NCBI GenBank assembly: GCA_964474455.1
Contig: CAYYSU010000009.1
Coordinates: forward strand, 1-64,000
Length of the DNA stretch: 64,000 nt
Source of the DNA: BM520 sp964474455
Lineage (GTDB): Bacteria > Bacteroidota > Bacteroidia > Bacteroidales > BM520
Direction: 5' to 3'
The translations under genes and the position numbers were made by a program. The notes under the pieces were generated by a model, which searched no databases, was not told the origin of the DNA, and saw nothing but the letters and a program-made list of their open reading frames with translations. Below are positions 27,449 through 36,645 of this stretch, piece by piece (the stretch's first letter is position 1; every line of letters starts with the position of its first letter).

Positions 27449-29158
27449 ATGTCAGTATTAGAAATCATTGAACAAATTCTAACACTTTTAGGATCATTAG
27501 GGTTGTTTTTATTTGGCATGAAACTCATGAGTGAAGCACTGCAAAAAGTTGCAGGATCACGCATGAGAAGTATTCTAAATGCCATGACCGAGAATCGTTT
27601 CAGAGGTGTATTAACAGGCTTTCTTATCACCACCGTAATACAATCCTCCAGCGCCACCACTGTTATGATTGTCAGTTTTGTTAATGCCGGGCTATTAACA
27701 TTAACTGGTGCAATAGGAGTGATTATGGGTGCAAACATCGGAACCACAGTCACCGCATGGATCATCTCTCTTCTAGGTTTTAAAGTATCTGTAAGCGCAT
27801 TAAGTTTACCTTTAATAGGCATATTTATCCCATTGATGTTCTCAAAAAAAGGAAAACACAAAGCATGGGGAGAATTTGTTCTTGGCTTTGCCATTCTTTT
27901 CATTGGTCTTCAATTTCTAAAGGAAGCTGTTCCTGATGTAAAAACAAACCCTGAGTTTTTTAACTTCCTGGCAAACTACACCGAAAATGGTTATTTCTCC
28001 ATACTGCTCTTTGTTTTTCTTGGAACACTTATGACCGTTTTGATTCAGTCATCAAGTGCAACAATGGCGCTTACTCTTGTGCTTTGTTATAATGGTGTAA
28101 TTCCTTTTGAGATGGCTGCGGCCATGGTTCTGGGTGAGAATATAGGAACCACCATTACGGCTAATGTTGCAGCAATGGTAGCTAACGTATCAGCGAAACG
28201 AGCCGCCAGAGCACATTTTCTATTTAATATTTTTGGAGTAATATGGATCTTGCTGTTTTTTCACCCATTCCTTAATACTATCGATCACTTTATACTAAAA
28301 AGCTCAGGAGTATCAGTATTCGGGGACATCACAAATCCTGCCGTACAAGCCAGGGTAACTATCGCACTTTCAATATTCCACACAACCTTCAACGTTATTA
28401 ATACTCTGATATTAGTGTGGTTTTCAACATTAATAGCCAAAGTAGCAACCCGCATGGTTCCGTATAAAGGATCTGATGAAGAGTTCCGGCTGCATTATAT
28501 TACCGGCGGTCATATGTCCACTTCCGAGCTCTCCACTTTACAGGCAAAAAAAGAGATTGCCTTTATGAGCGAAAGGGTGATGAAAATGTTCAATCTTGTT
28601 CCTAAACTGTTGGTCGAAAAGAATGAGAAAACATACAACCAGTTTATGCATAAAATGGAAATTTATGAAGATATTACAGACAGAATGGAAGTTGAAATTG
28701 CAAAATATATAACTAAAATTTCTGAAAGTGACCTGAGTATTGAAGGATCAAAAAGAGTATCTGCCATGCTTAAAATTGTTGATGAACTGGAGAGTACAGC
28801 TGACAGTTGCTTCCATATGGCAAAAGTAATTGATTCAAAGAATTACAAGAAAGTATGGTTTACCCCTGAACAACGCAAAGACCTCGCTGATATGTTCGCA
28901 CTGGTAGAGACATCGCTAAAAATTATGATAAGAAACCTTCACGGTGACTACCATAAAATCAATATCGATGAGGCTTATGATATTGAAAATAGAATAAATA
29001 AACTTAGGGATAAACTTAAGAAAGCGAATGCTAAAGCTCTCAAAAAGGAGCTATACAATTACAATACGGGCACTTATTTCTCCGATCTTATCTCCTTGAG
29101 TGAAAAGGTAGGTGATTATGTTGAAAACGTTAACGAATCAATTGCAGAGTGCAGATAA
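27449..29158 (+). CDS. Na/Pi cotransporter family protein with PhoU-like tail
   Basis: Sodium-coupled phosphate transporter of the inner membrane. The 569 residues contain two inverted repeats of the Na/Pi cotransporter domain, each with a QSSSAT signature (VIQSSSATTVMIV near residue 71; VLIQSSSATMAL near 203), nine or so hydrophobic segments up to about residue 330, and a cytoplasmic helical PhoU-like domain (about 365-560). The PhoU-like tail usually regulates flux. Start ATG at 27449. The orphan kinase upstream is on the same strand with a 162-nt gap; a functional link is unproven. Confidence 0.94.
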   Translation: MSVLEIIEQILTLLGSLGLFLFGMKLMSEALQKVAGSRMRSILNAMTENRFRGVLTGFLITTVIQSSSATTVMIVSFVNAGLLTLTGAIGVIMGANIGTTVTAWIISLLGFKVSVSALSLPLIGIFIPLMFSKKGKHKAWGEFVLGFAILFIGLQFLKEAVPDVKTNPEFFNFLANYTENGYFSILLFVFLGTLMTVLIQSSSATMALTLVLCYNGVIPFEMAAAMVLGENIGTTITANVAAMVANVSAKRAARAHFLFNIFGVIWILLFFHPFLNTIDHFILKSSGVSVFGDITNPAVQARVTIALSIFHTTFNVINTLILVWFSTLIAKVATRMVPYKGSDEEFRLHYITGGHMSTSELSTLQAKKEIAFMSERVMKMFNLVPKLLVEKNEKTYNQFMHKMEIYEDITDRMEVEIAKYITKISESDLSIEGSKRVSAMLKIVDELESTADSCFHMAKVIDSKNYKKVWFTPEQRKDLADMFALVETSLKIMIRNLHGDYHKINIDEAYDIENRINKLRDKLKKANAKALKKELYNYNTGTYFSDLISLSEKVGDYVENVNESIAECR

Positions 29159-29291
29159 TCCTAACGGATGTCAACCCGGTTACTTGGACTCTACAGTTGC
29201 CATCTTGATGGATATATGAGAGATCTACATTCTGATCCTCCCCGAAGCGGGCTATTTTTATCGCTTCACGCAACCTTTTCCCCGCAAAAAT
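29157..29291 (-). other. Unassigned open frame without start codon, possible gene remnant
   Basis: Between the Na/Pi gene and the beta-barrel gene, the minus strand reads open for about 45 codons after a TAA, with a protein-like composition (GKRLREAIKIARFGEDQNVD and onward) and no ATG. Base composition is richer in GC than the adjacent intergenic DNA. I do not recognise it. It may be the decayed end of a lost gene or chance. Confidence 0.2.
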
Positions 29292-29334
29292 ATCAGTATA
29301 ACAGAATTAGAGATAACTTATAATACTGGAAATT

Positions 29335-29937
29335 ATGAAGAAATTATTACTCCTCATAACATCACTTTTTTTCGCAGGAATGCTGTCACAGGCTCAGGAA
29401 GAGCCAGGTTCGGATCTACGATATGTAAACATCACTGAACTGGGGTTTCTTGCAGGACCGGTGTACAACAGCCATCCGGCACCGTTTACCATTATGAACA
29501 TCAATGGTATCGAGATAAAAAAACAACTAATTACCGGCATTGGCGTTGGAGTTGAATTCACCAATGAAACCACACTACCTGTTATTGTTGACGCAAGATA
29601 CTTTTTCAGAGATGCAAAATTCTCCCCTTATGCGTCACTACAAGCAGGATATAGCTTCCCTCTATCCTCTAAAACCAACATCTACCCACCGATTTATTAT
29701 TATGATTATCTCTCTTCATTTGCGCCATATCCTTACTACAATGAATACAAACCGGTTGGCGGAATCATATTTAATCCTTCGATAGGATTTAAAAATATGT
29801 TCAACGAAAATCTGGGGTTCACGTTCTCGGTGGGGTATCGCTATCAAAGGCTTAACTATAGCAGCACAGAAAATGATGATAAAGTGATGATGGAACTCAA
29901 TCGTCTCTCAATCAAATTAGGTTTTATCTTCAATTAA
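29335..29937 (+). CDS. Outer-membrane beta-barrel protein
   Basis: The 200 residues start with a clear signal peptide (MKKLLLLITSLFFAGMLSQA, cut near residue 20). The rest alternates short polar and aromatic strands with turns, as in small 8-stranded barrels, for example VIVDARYFFRDAKFSPYASL and NLGFTFSVGYRYQRLNY. No enzyme motif is visible. It lies 10 nt before the LVIVD lipoprotein gene, so the two are likely cotranscribed and may act together at the outer membrane. Confidence 0.8.
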   Translation: MKKLLLLITSLFFAGMLSQAQEEPGSDLRYVNITELGFLAGPVYNSHPAPFTIMNINGIEIKKQLITGIGVGVEFTNETTLPVIVDARYFFRDAKFSPYASLQAGYSFPLSSKTNIYPPIYYYDYLSSFAPYPYYNEYKPVGGIIFNPSIGFKNMFNENLGFTFSVGYRYQRLNYSSTENDDKVMMELNRLSIKLGFIFN

Positions 29938-29947
29938 AATTCTTAAA

Positions 29948-31225
29948 ATGAAATATTTGCATATAATTCTTATTCTGACACTGGCCTTTTCATTAAGTAG
30001 TTGTGATGATAAAATCACATACGAATATATGGCCAACAGCCCGGTATATATGTCATACGACGAACTTCGCACCAGCATAGAACAAACTGATGCGGAAGAG
30101 ATTACCTCACATGGGAAAATTTACTTTAAAGATAACTACATCTTTGTGCTTAGAAACATGGAAGGGATACATATGATTGATAACAGCGACGTGGAAAGCC
30201 CGGTAAACATAACTTACCTAAAGATTCCCGGAGTTGTGGATATGGTAATCAAAGACAATATTCTTTTCGCTGACTCCTATGTGGACATGGTAGCATTTGA
30301 CCTCACAGATCTCAGCAATATTATTGAAGTAAACAGAGAGGAAGATGTAATGCCATATACCCTGCCTCCTTACGACGAGAATTACCCGATAGCCCCAATA
30401 GAACAAGATTCCGGAGTTGTTGTGGGTTGGGAGCTTAAGATGGTGATAACAGAGAACAACTCCGGCGTTTACCCTGTATATGGCTGTGGAGGTATTCTGG
30501 AAGGCGGTTTCAGAATATCTGCGGATGTATCCAACAATGGTGGCGGAGTCACTAGCCAGGGTGTCAGTATTGCCGGTTCCATGACACGCTTCGGAATCCT
30601 CGATGAAACTCTATACGCTGTGGATATGGATAAACTGCATATCTTCGATATATCAAATGCCGAAGAGCCTAACTATAAAACGAGTTGTTATGTGGGGAGG
30701 AACGTGGAGACAATGTTTATCTATGATGAAAAAGCCTTCTTTGGCACCCGTAGCGGCATGACTATCTACAACCTGGAAAACAGAACAGCACCATACTACA
30801 TCAGCGAGTTCTGGCACATCAACAGCTGCGATCCAGTGGTTGTAAAAGATGACCTTGCATACATCACCCTGCGCGGTGGCAATGACTGCGGCAGCGAAGT
30901 AAACCACCTCGAAGTCATCGATATCTCCAACCTCAACAAATCAAACCTTGTGGCAGCATATGAAATGAAAGAACCGTATGGTCTTGGCATTTCTGATAAT
31001 ACACTATTTGTGTGTGATGGAGGTGCAGGGCTGAAGATATACTCCGTTGAAGACCCTGAAACAATTGATGAAAATCAATTGGCACATTTTGAAAATATCG
31101 ACGCCTATGATGTGATTCCTCTGGGAGAGGTTCTCATACTTATTGGTGAAACAGGATTATATCAATACGACTATTCAAACCCCGAAGATATTCAACTTCT
31201 AAGCACTATTACGATAGGGCAATAG
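29948..31225 (+). CDS. LVIVD-repeat lipoprotein
   Basis: The 425 residues begin with a lipoprotein signal (MKYLHIILILTLAFSLSSC, lipidated Cys19). The mature part consists of repeated blades with the pattern L-x-V-x-D-I-S-(N)-P/L (DNSDVESPVNITYLKIPG, HIFDISNAEEPNYKTS, LEVIDISNLNKSNLVAAYE, YSVEDPE), typical of LVIVD repeats that form a beta-propeller. These proteins sit on the outer face of the envelope; a ligand is not known. It follows the small barrel gene closely and ends before a probable terminator. Confidence 0.88.
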   Translation: MKYLHIILILTLAFSLSSCDDKITYEYMANSPVYMSYDELRTSIEQTDAEEITSHGKIYFKDNYIFVLRNMEGIHMIDNSDVESPVNITYLKIPGVVDMVIKDNILFADSYVDMVAFDLTDLSNIIEVNREEDVMPYTLPPYDENYPIAPIEQDSGVVVGWELKMVITENNSGVYPVYGCGGILEGGFRISADVSNNGGGVTSQGVSIAGSMTRFGILDETLYAVDMDKLHIFDISNAEEPNYKTSCYVGRNVETMFIYDEKAFFGTRSGMTIYNLENRTAPYYISEFWHINSCDPVVVKDDLAYITLRGGNDCGSEVNHLEVIDISNLNKSNLVAAYEMKEPYGLGISDNTLFVCDGGAGLKIYSVEDPETIDENQLAHFENIDAYDVIPLGEVLILIGETGLYQYDYSNPEDIQLLSTITIGQ

Positions 31226-31314
31226 AACGCTATTGTTAAGCGCGGCAATTATGTAGAAGCACGTTCGTGCATCGCCCCAAAACAAAACATTATATATGAT
31301 GTTACCTGTTGTAG

Positions 31315-31349
31315 TATCCCGAATATTTATAACACGGGATAACTTTTTT
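31315..31349 (+). terminator. Probable terminator after the LVIVD gene
   Basis: TATCCCG (31315-31321) and CGGGATA (31335-31341) pair perfectly around a 13-nt loop; T6 (31344-31349) follows after two bases. It is 90 nt past the stop codon, and lpd begins 47 nt downstream. Confidence 0.6.
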
Positions 31350-31395
31350 ACCTTATCTAATGAATAGTTATTAATTTCGCGCAAAACTTGTTATT

Positions 31396-32790
31396 ATGAA
31401 ATACGATGTATTAGTAATCGGTAGTGGCCCCGGAGGCTACGTAGCAGCAATCAGAGCAGCTCAAATTGGTTTTAAAACTGCTGTTGTGGAAAAAGCTGAG
31501 CTTGGCGGTATATGCCTTAACTGGGGATGTATTCCCACAAAAGCACTGCTCAAAAGTGCTCAGGTTTTTAATTATACAAAGCACATCAACGACTATGGTG
31601 TTTCTCTTGGCGATGCAACTCCGGCTATCGACTTCCCTAAGGTTATAAGCCGTAGCCGTGGGGTGTCGGAAGGAATGAGTAAAGGCGTTCAATTCCTGTT
31701 GAAAAAAAATAAAATTGATGTTATATACGGCTTTGGTAAAGTGCTCCCTGGAAAAAAAGTAGAAGTGACAGATGCTGAAGGCAAAACAATCGTTTATGAA
31801 GCAAAGCACACAATACTGGCTACCGGTGCTCGCTCTAAGGAGTTGCCTTTCATGAAGCAGGACGGAAAAAGAATAATCGGCTACCGTGAAGCAATGACTC
31901 TTTCTGAGCAACCGGAAACAATGGTTGTGGTAGGTTCAGGAGCCATAGGATCGGAATTCGCATATTTCTATCAAAGTATAGGAACCAAGGTCACCCTGAT
32001 AGAATATCTGCCGAGAATAATTCCCATAGAGGATGAAGAGGCCGGCAAGCAACTGGCACGATCCTTTAAAAAAATGGGAATGAAAGTTATGACAGGAGCA
32101 TCGGTGAAAGAGGTGGACACCTCGGGTGAAAAATGTAGAATCATAGTAGATACGAAGAAGGGCGAAGAGATTCTGGAAGCTGATGTGGTTCTCTCCGCTG
32201 TTGGAGTTCAAACAAACATCGAAGGTATCGGCCTGGAAGAGACGGGTGTTGAGTTTGAAAATGGTAAGATAAAAGTTAATGATTACTACCAAACAAATAT
32301 TGATGGCGTATATGCCATTGGAGACATTGTACACGGCCAGGCGCTGGCACACGTTGCATCTGCTGAAGGTATCTGCTGTGTTGAAAAAATAGCAGGAATA
32401 GAAACAGAGACTGTCGATTATAACAATATCCCATCATGCACTTACACTGTACCTGAAGTGGCTTCTGTGGGCATTACCGAGAATCAGGCAAAAGAACAAG
32501 GCTTAGATATCAAAGTAGGGAAGTTTCCGTTTTCAGCATCAGGGAAAGCCGCCGCCTCCGGCAACACTGATGGCTTTATAAAGGTTATCTTTGATGCCAA
32601 ATATGGTGAATGGCTTGGTGCTCACATGGTTGGCGAGAATGTCACTGAGATGATTGCTGAGGTTGTTGTTGCACGTAAACTGGAAACAACAGGCTATCAA
32701 ATTCTAAAATCAGTACACCCTCACCCCACACGTTCTGAGGCCATTATGGAAGCTGTAGCACAGGCTTATAATGAATGTATTCATTTGTAA
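31396..32790 (+). CDS. lpdA: Dihydrolipoyl dehydrogenase
   Basis: E3 flavoenzyme that reoxidises lipoamide with NAD+ in 2-oxoacid and glycine-cleavage complexes. The 464 residues show an FAD site GSGPGGYVAAIRAAQ, the redox disulfide GGICLNWGCIPTKALL, the NAD site GSGAIGSEFA, the second FAD motif YAIGDI and the active-site histidine in SVHPHPTRSE. No other complex subunit is adjacent; gcvP at 18 kb could be a client. A weak promoter (TAATTTCG at 31372-31379) lies 16 nt upstream. rfbC follows after 13 nt. Confidence 0.96.
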   Translation: MKYDVLVIGSGPGGYVAAIRAAQIGFKTAVVEKAELGGICLNWGCIPTKALLKSAQVFNYTKHINDYGVSLGDATPAIDFPKVISRSRGVSEGMSKGVQFLLKKNKIDVIYGFGKVLPGKKVEVTDAEGKTIVYEAKHTILATGARSKELPFMKQDGKRIIGYREAMTLSEQPETMVVVGSGAIGSEFAYFYQSIGTKVTLIEYLPRIIPIEDEEAGKQLARSFKKMGMKVMTGASVKEVDTSGEKCRIIVDTKKGEEILEADVVLSAVGVQTNIEGIGLEETGVEFENGKIKVNDYYQTNIDGVYAIGDIVHGQALAHVASAEGICCVEKIAGIETETVDYNNIPSCTYTVPEVASVGITENQAKEQGLDIKVGKFPFSASGKAAASGNTDGFIKVIFDAKYGEWLGAHMVGENVTEMIAEVVVARKLETTGYQILKSVHPHPTRSEAIMEAVAQAYNECIHL

Positions 32791-32803
32791 ATAATTCTTT
32801 TTA

Positions 32804-33346
32804 ATGGAGATTATAAAAACAGGTATTTGTGATGTGGTGATAATAAAACCACAGATTTTTGGCGACGACCGTGGTTATTTCTTCGAATCATGGAACAGAA
32901 AAACCCTCGAAAAACTTGGCTTTTCTCATGACTTTGTACAAGACAATCAATCAAAATCATCGAAAGATGTTCTTCGTGGTCTTCACTTTCAAAAACCTCC
33001 CTACGTTCAAGGCAAGCTGGTACGTGTCATTCATGGTAGTATTATTGACATTGCCATAGATCTCAGGAAAGAGTCTCCAACATATCTGAAGTATGAAGCA
33101 GCAACACTTTCCAGTGAGAATAAGCATATGCTATATGTCCCGGAAGGGTTTGCTCATGGCTTCCTTACTCTGGAAGATAACACTATTGTGAATTATAAAT
33201 GTACAGAGATCTACCACAAGGAGTCGGAGGTCACTTTCCGTTGGAATGACCCCACCATTGGAGTGAAATGGAATATAGAAAATCCCATTCTTGCCGGCCG
33301 TGACAGTAAGGCTCCGTTTTTTAATGAAATAGATAATCCATTTTAA
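32804..33346 (+). CDS. rfbC: dTDP-4-dehydrorhamnose 3,5-epimerase
   Basis: Cupin enzyme that makes the third step of dTDP-L-rhamnose synthesis, for surface polysaccharide. The 180 residues match the family. Visible motifs are GDDRGYFFESWN, the QDNQSKSSKDVLRGLHFQ segment with the catalytic His, LVRVIHGSIIDIAIDLR, and the MLYVPEGFAHGFLTLED loop. The other rml genes are not in the window, so this copy is separated from its pathway, or it modifies another sugar. It lies between lpd and uvrA with gaps of 13 and 11 nt. Confidence 0.94.
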   Translation: MEIIKTGICDVVIIKPQIFGDDRGYFFESWNRKTLEKLGFSHDFVQDNQSKSSKDVLRGLHFQKPPYVQGKLVRVIHGSIIDIAIDLRKESPTYLKYEAATLSSENKHMLYVPEGFAHGFLTLEDNTIVNYKCTEIYHKESEVTFRWNDPTIGVKWNIENPILAGRDSKAPFFNEIDNPF

Positions 33347-33357
33347 GGAAAAAAGGC

Positions 33358-36174
33358 TTGAAAGAGCAGCTCAAAATTTACGGGGCGAAAGTCCATAATT
33401 TGAAAAATGTTAATGTCGTTATTCCACGCAACGAGCTTGTAATAATCACCGGGCTCAGTGGTAGTGGTAAATCATCATTGGCATTCGATACTATTTATGC
33501 CGAAGGACAACGCCGATATATGGAGACTTTCTCGGCATATGCTCGTCAATTTATAGGCAATCTCGAACGCCCGGAGGTAGATCAAATAACAGGTCTTAGT
33601 CCTGTTATAGCTATAGAACAAAAAACGACAGGAAAAAATCCCCGATCAACAGTAGGAACCATCACAGAGGTTTATGACTTCCTGCGTCTGCTTTATGCCC
33701 GGGTGGCAGATGCATACTCGTATAATACCGGAGAAAAGATGGTACGCTACTCCGAAGATCAGGTGGTAGATCTTATTCTTGAGCAATATGTCGATAAAGA
33801 TATTATTGTTCTTGCCCCCATGGTTAAAGGTCGTAAAGGTCATTACCGTGAGCTTTTTGAACAGATACGCCGCCAGGGCTACCTTCGTGTACGCACAGAC
33901 GGAGAAATCCGTGAGATTGAATTCGGAATGCAACTGGACAGGTATAAAATCCATGATATAGATGTTGTTATTGATCGTTTTCCGGTTCAACAGGACGGAG
34001 TGCGTCGAGTACGCGAAGCAGTTCGCAGCGCAATGAAACTAGGAGACGGAATGCTGTTGGTACAGGATTACAACACTAATGAGGTGAAGCACTACAGTAA
34101 GCTACTTATGTGCCCTACCACAGGGATTTCATACCGGGAGCCTGAACCTAACTCATTCAGTTTTAACTCTCCCTATGGAGCCTGCCCAAAATGTAATGGC
34201 CTGGGAACGATCTCTGAAGTAGATCTGAAAAAGATCATCCCTAATCCAGCGTTAAGCATCAAAAAAGGCGGGCTGGCACCTCTGGGCACTTACAAAAACA
34301 ACTGGATATTCCGACAACTGGAAGCCATAAGTGAACATTTTGGTTTTACCCTCAACACACCTGTTAAAGATATCCCCGAAGAGGCTGTTGACATGATACT
34401 ATATGGCAGCAATGAGGTAATCCATGTAAAAAATGAATACCTGGGAGTAAACTCAACGTTCGATCTTACCTTCGAGGGAATAATAAAGTTTATTCGCAGC
34501 CAGTCGGAGGTTAGCAACAGCAGAGGGATAAAAAAGTGGGCAGGAGGATTCATGAACAATATTCCTTGTCCGGAGTGCCATGGTCAGAGATTAAAAAAAG
34601 AGAGCCTCCAATTTAAAATTAACGAAAAAAATATCAGTGACCTGGCAAACATGGATCTGGAGTCGTTATACAATTGGTTTGAGGACGCATCAGCCTTTCT
34701 CAATGAACGCAAAAATATTGTTGCCTTTGAGATTCTCAGAGAGCTAAAAACAAGGACTGGATTCCTTCTTGATGTAGGGCTGAACTACCTTACCCTTAAC
34801 CGCCCGGCAAGATCACTTAGTGGCGGTGAAAGCCAGCGAATTCGTCTTGCCACGCAGATAGGATCACAGCTTGTAGGAGTACTATATATCCTTGATGAGC
34901 CCAGCATAGGCTTACATCAACGCGACAACATTAAACTCATCGATGCTCTAAAGAATCTTCGTGATATAGGCAACTCTGTAATTGTCGTGGAGCACGACAG
35001 AGAGATGATCGAGAGTGCCGATTACATTATTGATGTAGGCCCCGGAGCAGGAATTCATGGCGGCAAAATCGTTGGCGCAGGTAAGCCCGACCAGCTGAAG
35101 GATTGCGACTCTATTACCTGCCGATATCTGAGTGGTAAGGAAACCATCGCTGTGCCGAAAAAACGCCGTGAAGGCAACGGAAAATCCCTTATGCTCTCAG
35201 GAGCCACAGGTAACAATCTTAAAAATATTACCCTTACCATCCCACTGGGAAAATTTATCTGTGTCACCGGCGTATCAGGAAGCGGGAAGTCAACACTAAT
35301 AAACCAGACGCTATATCCCGAGATAAGTCGAATTCTGTATCGTTCCGAAAAAAAACCTCTGCCATTTAAAACGTTGGAAGGGCTGAAAAATATTGATAAA
35401 GTTATTGAAATTGACCAGTCACCAATTGGACGTACCCCCCGCTCAAACCCTGCAACATATACAGGCGTATTCAGCGATATTCGCAAGCTATTCGTAGAGC
35501 TTCCGGAGGCGAAGATACGTGGTTACAAGCCCGGACGTTTTAGCTTTAACGTAAAAGGTGGACGCTGTGAGACATGCCAGGGTGCGGGAGTGAAGCTTAT
35601 TGAGATGAATTTTCTACCCGACGTGCATGTGCATTGCGAAACATGCAAAGGAAGACGCTACAATCGCGAAACACTGGAGGTGCGTTATAAAGGAAAAAGT
35701 ATCAGCGATGTGCTGGACATGACCATCAACCAGGCGGTGGAATTCTTTGAGAATATACCATCAATAATCAAGAAAATAAGAACCTTACAGGATGTGGGCC
35801 TCGGATACATCACATTGGGGCAATCGTCAACAACACTTTCCGGCGGCGAAGCACAAAGGGTGAAACTGGCATCGGAATTGTCAAAACGAGACACAGGAAA
35901 GACTCTCTATATCCTCGACGAACCAACAACAGGGCTTCATTTTCATGATGTAAAAGTGCTACTTGAGGTATTACAAAAACTAACAGACAGGGGTAACACA
36001 ATTATTGTCATTGAGCACAATATGGATGTTATAAAAGTGGCGGATCATATCATCGACGTAGGCCCGGAAGGTGGAAATGGTGGTGGAAAAATTATTGTTG
36101 AGGGAACACCGGAACAGATTATAGAAAACCGAGAGAGTTATACTGCAAAGTTCCTCCGCGAAGAGTTATCATAA
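33358..36174 (+). CDS. uvrA: Excinuclease ABC subunit A
   Basis: Damage-recognition ATPase of nucleotide excision repair. The 938 residues are standard. Both ABC modules are intact: Walker A GLSGSGKSSL and GVSGSGKSTL, signatures RSLSGGESQRIRLATQIG and TTLSGGEAQRVKLASEL, and zinc sites CPKC..CPEC and CETCQGAG with CETCKGRR. The start is a TTG at 33358, preceded by AAGGA at 33346-33350; the next in-frame ATG is more than 50 codons on and would cut off the first Walker A, so TTG is supported. Confidence 0.96.
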   Translation: MKEQLKIYGAKVHNLKNVNVVIPRNELVIITGLSGSGKSSLAFDTIYAEGQRRYMETFSAYARQFIGNLERPEVDQITGLSPVIAIEQKTTGKNPRSTVGTITEVYDFLRLLYARVADAYSYNTGEKMVRYSEDQVVDLILEQYVDKDIIVLAPMVKGRKGHYRELFEQIRRQGYLRVRTDGEIREIEFGMQLDRYKIHDIDVVIDRFPVQQDGVRRVREAVRSAMKLGDGMLLVQDYNTNEVKHYSKLLMCPTTGISYREPEPNSFSFNSPYGACPKCNGLGTISEVDLKKIIPNPALSIKKGGLAPLGTYKNNWIFRQLEAISEHFGFTLNTPVKDIPEEAVDMILYGSNEVIHVKNEYLGVNSTFDLTFEGIIKFIRSQSEVSNSRGIKKWAGGFMNNIPCPECHGQRLKKESLQFKINEKNISDLANMDLESLYNWFEDASAFLNERKNIVAFEILRELKTRTGFLLDVGLNYLTLNRPARSLSGGESQRIRLATQIGSQLVGVLYILDEPSIGLHQRDNIKLIDALKNLRDIGNSVIVVEHDREMIESADYIIDVGPGAGIHGGKIVGAGKPDQLKDCDSITCRYLSGKETIAVPKKRREGNGKSLMLSGATGNNLKNITLTIPLGKFICVTGVSGSGKSTLINQTLYPEISRILYRSEKKPLPFKTLEGLKNIDKVIEIDQSPIGRTPRSNPATYTGVFSDIRKLFVELPEAKIRGYKPGRFSFNVKGGRCETCQGAGVKLIEMNFLPDVHVHCETCKGRRYNRETLEVRYKGKSISDVLDMTINQAVEFFENIPSIIKKIRTLQDVGLGYITLGQSSTTLSGGEAQRVKLASELSKRDTGKTLYILDEPTTGLHFHDVKVLLEVLQKLTDRGNTIIVIEHNMDVIKVADHIIDVGPEGGNGGGKIIVEGTPEQIIENRESYTAKFLREELS

Positions 36175-36192
36175 TAACATATCTTTACAACC

Positions 36193-36645
36193 ATGGAAAA
36201 CAAAGATTCTATCCCTATGGAACTGGTGCAACTGGAAGACGGATTCCACCTGATGATTAATGCTGAAATCAATGATTATAACGTCAGAATGCTCATCGAT
36301 ACCGGTGCATCTTTAACCTGCTTAGATAGTGAGCGAATCCTGAATATTCCGGGTATCACAGAAGATGACATTGAGCTATTGGATAATAATGGTACCGGAC
36401 TGGGAACAAATACCATGGAGAGTGCATTTACCTGCCTGGGTGAGTTTTGTATTAATGATTTCTGTTTGTATGAATATCCTGTCGTGGTTATTAATATGAA
36501 TCATATTAATAAATCCTATTCACAACTTGGGATAGATCCTATAGATGGAGTTATTGGCAGTGACTATCTACTACTTTTCAAAGCTATTATTGACTACTCC
36601 AAAATGAGGCTAACACTCACAGAACCAGATGTTTACAAAGACTAG
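36193..36645 (+). CDS. Retropepsin-like aspartic protease family protein
   Basis: A cytoplasmic single-domain clan AA protein of 150 residues without a signal peptide. It has the catalytic motif LIDTGAS (Asp36-Thr-Gly) and the second family motif DGVIGSDYLLLFKAIIDYS, so it should form an active homodimer. Its substrate is unknown. It follows uvrA after 18 nt and is convergent with the carboxypeptidase gene: the two stop codons share the palindrome CTAG. A degenerate relative of this domain is fused to the PorE-like protein at 46.7-47.05 kb. Confidence 0.85.
   Translation: MENKDSIPMELVQLEDGFHLMINAEINDYNVRMLIDTGASLTCLDSERILNIPGITEDDIELLDNNGTGLGTNTMESAFTCLGEFCINDFCLYEYPVVVINMNHINKSYSQLGIDPIDGVIGSDYLLLFKAIIDYSKMRLTLTEPDVYKD

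Noticed and set aside
27343..27903. A 186-codon minus-strand open frame
   Set aside because: It lies antisense to the start of the Na/Pi transporter, whose family and membrane pattern are clear.
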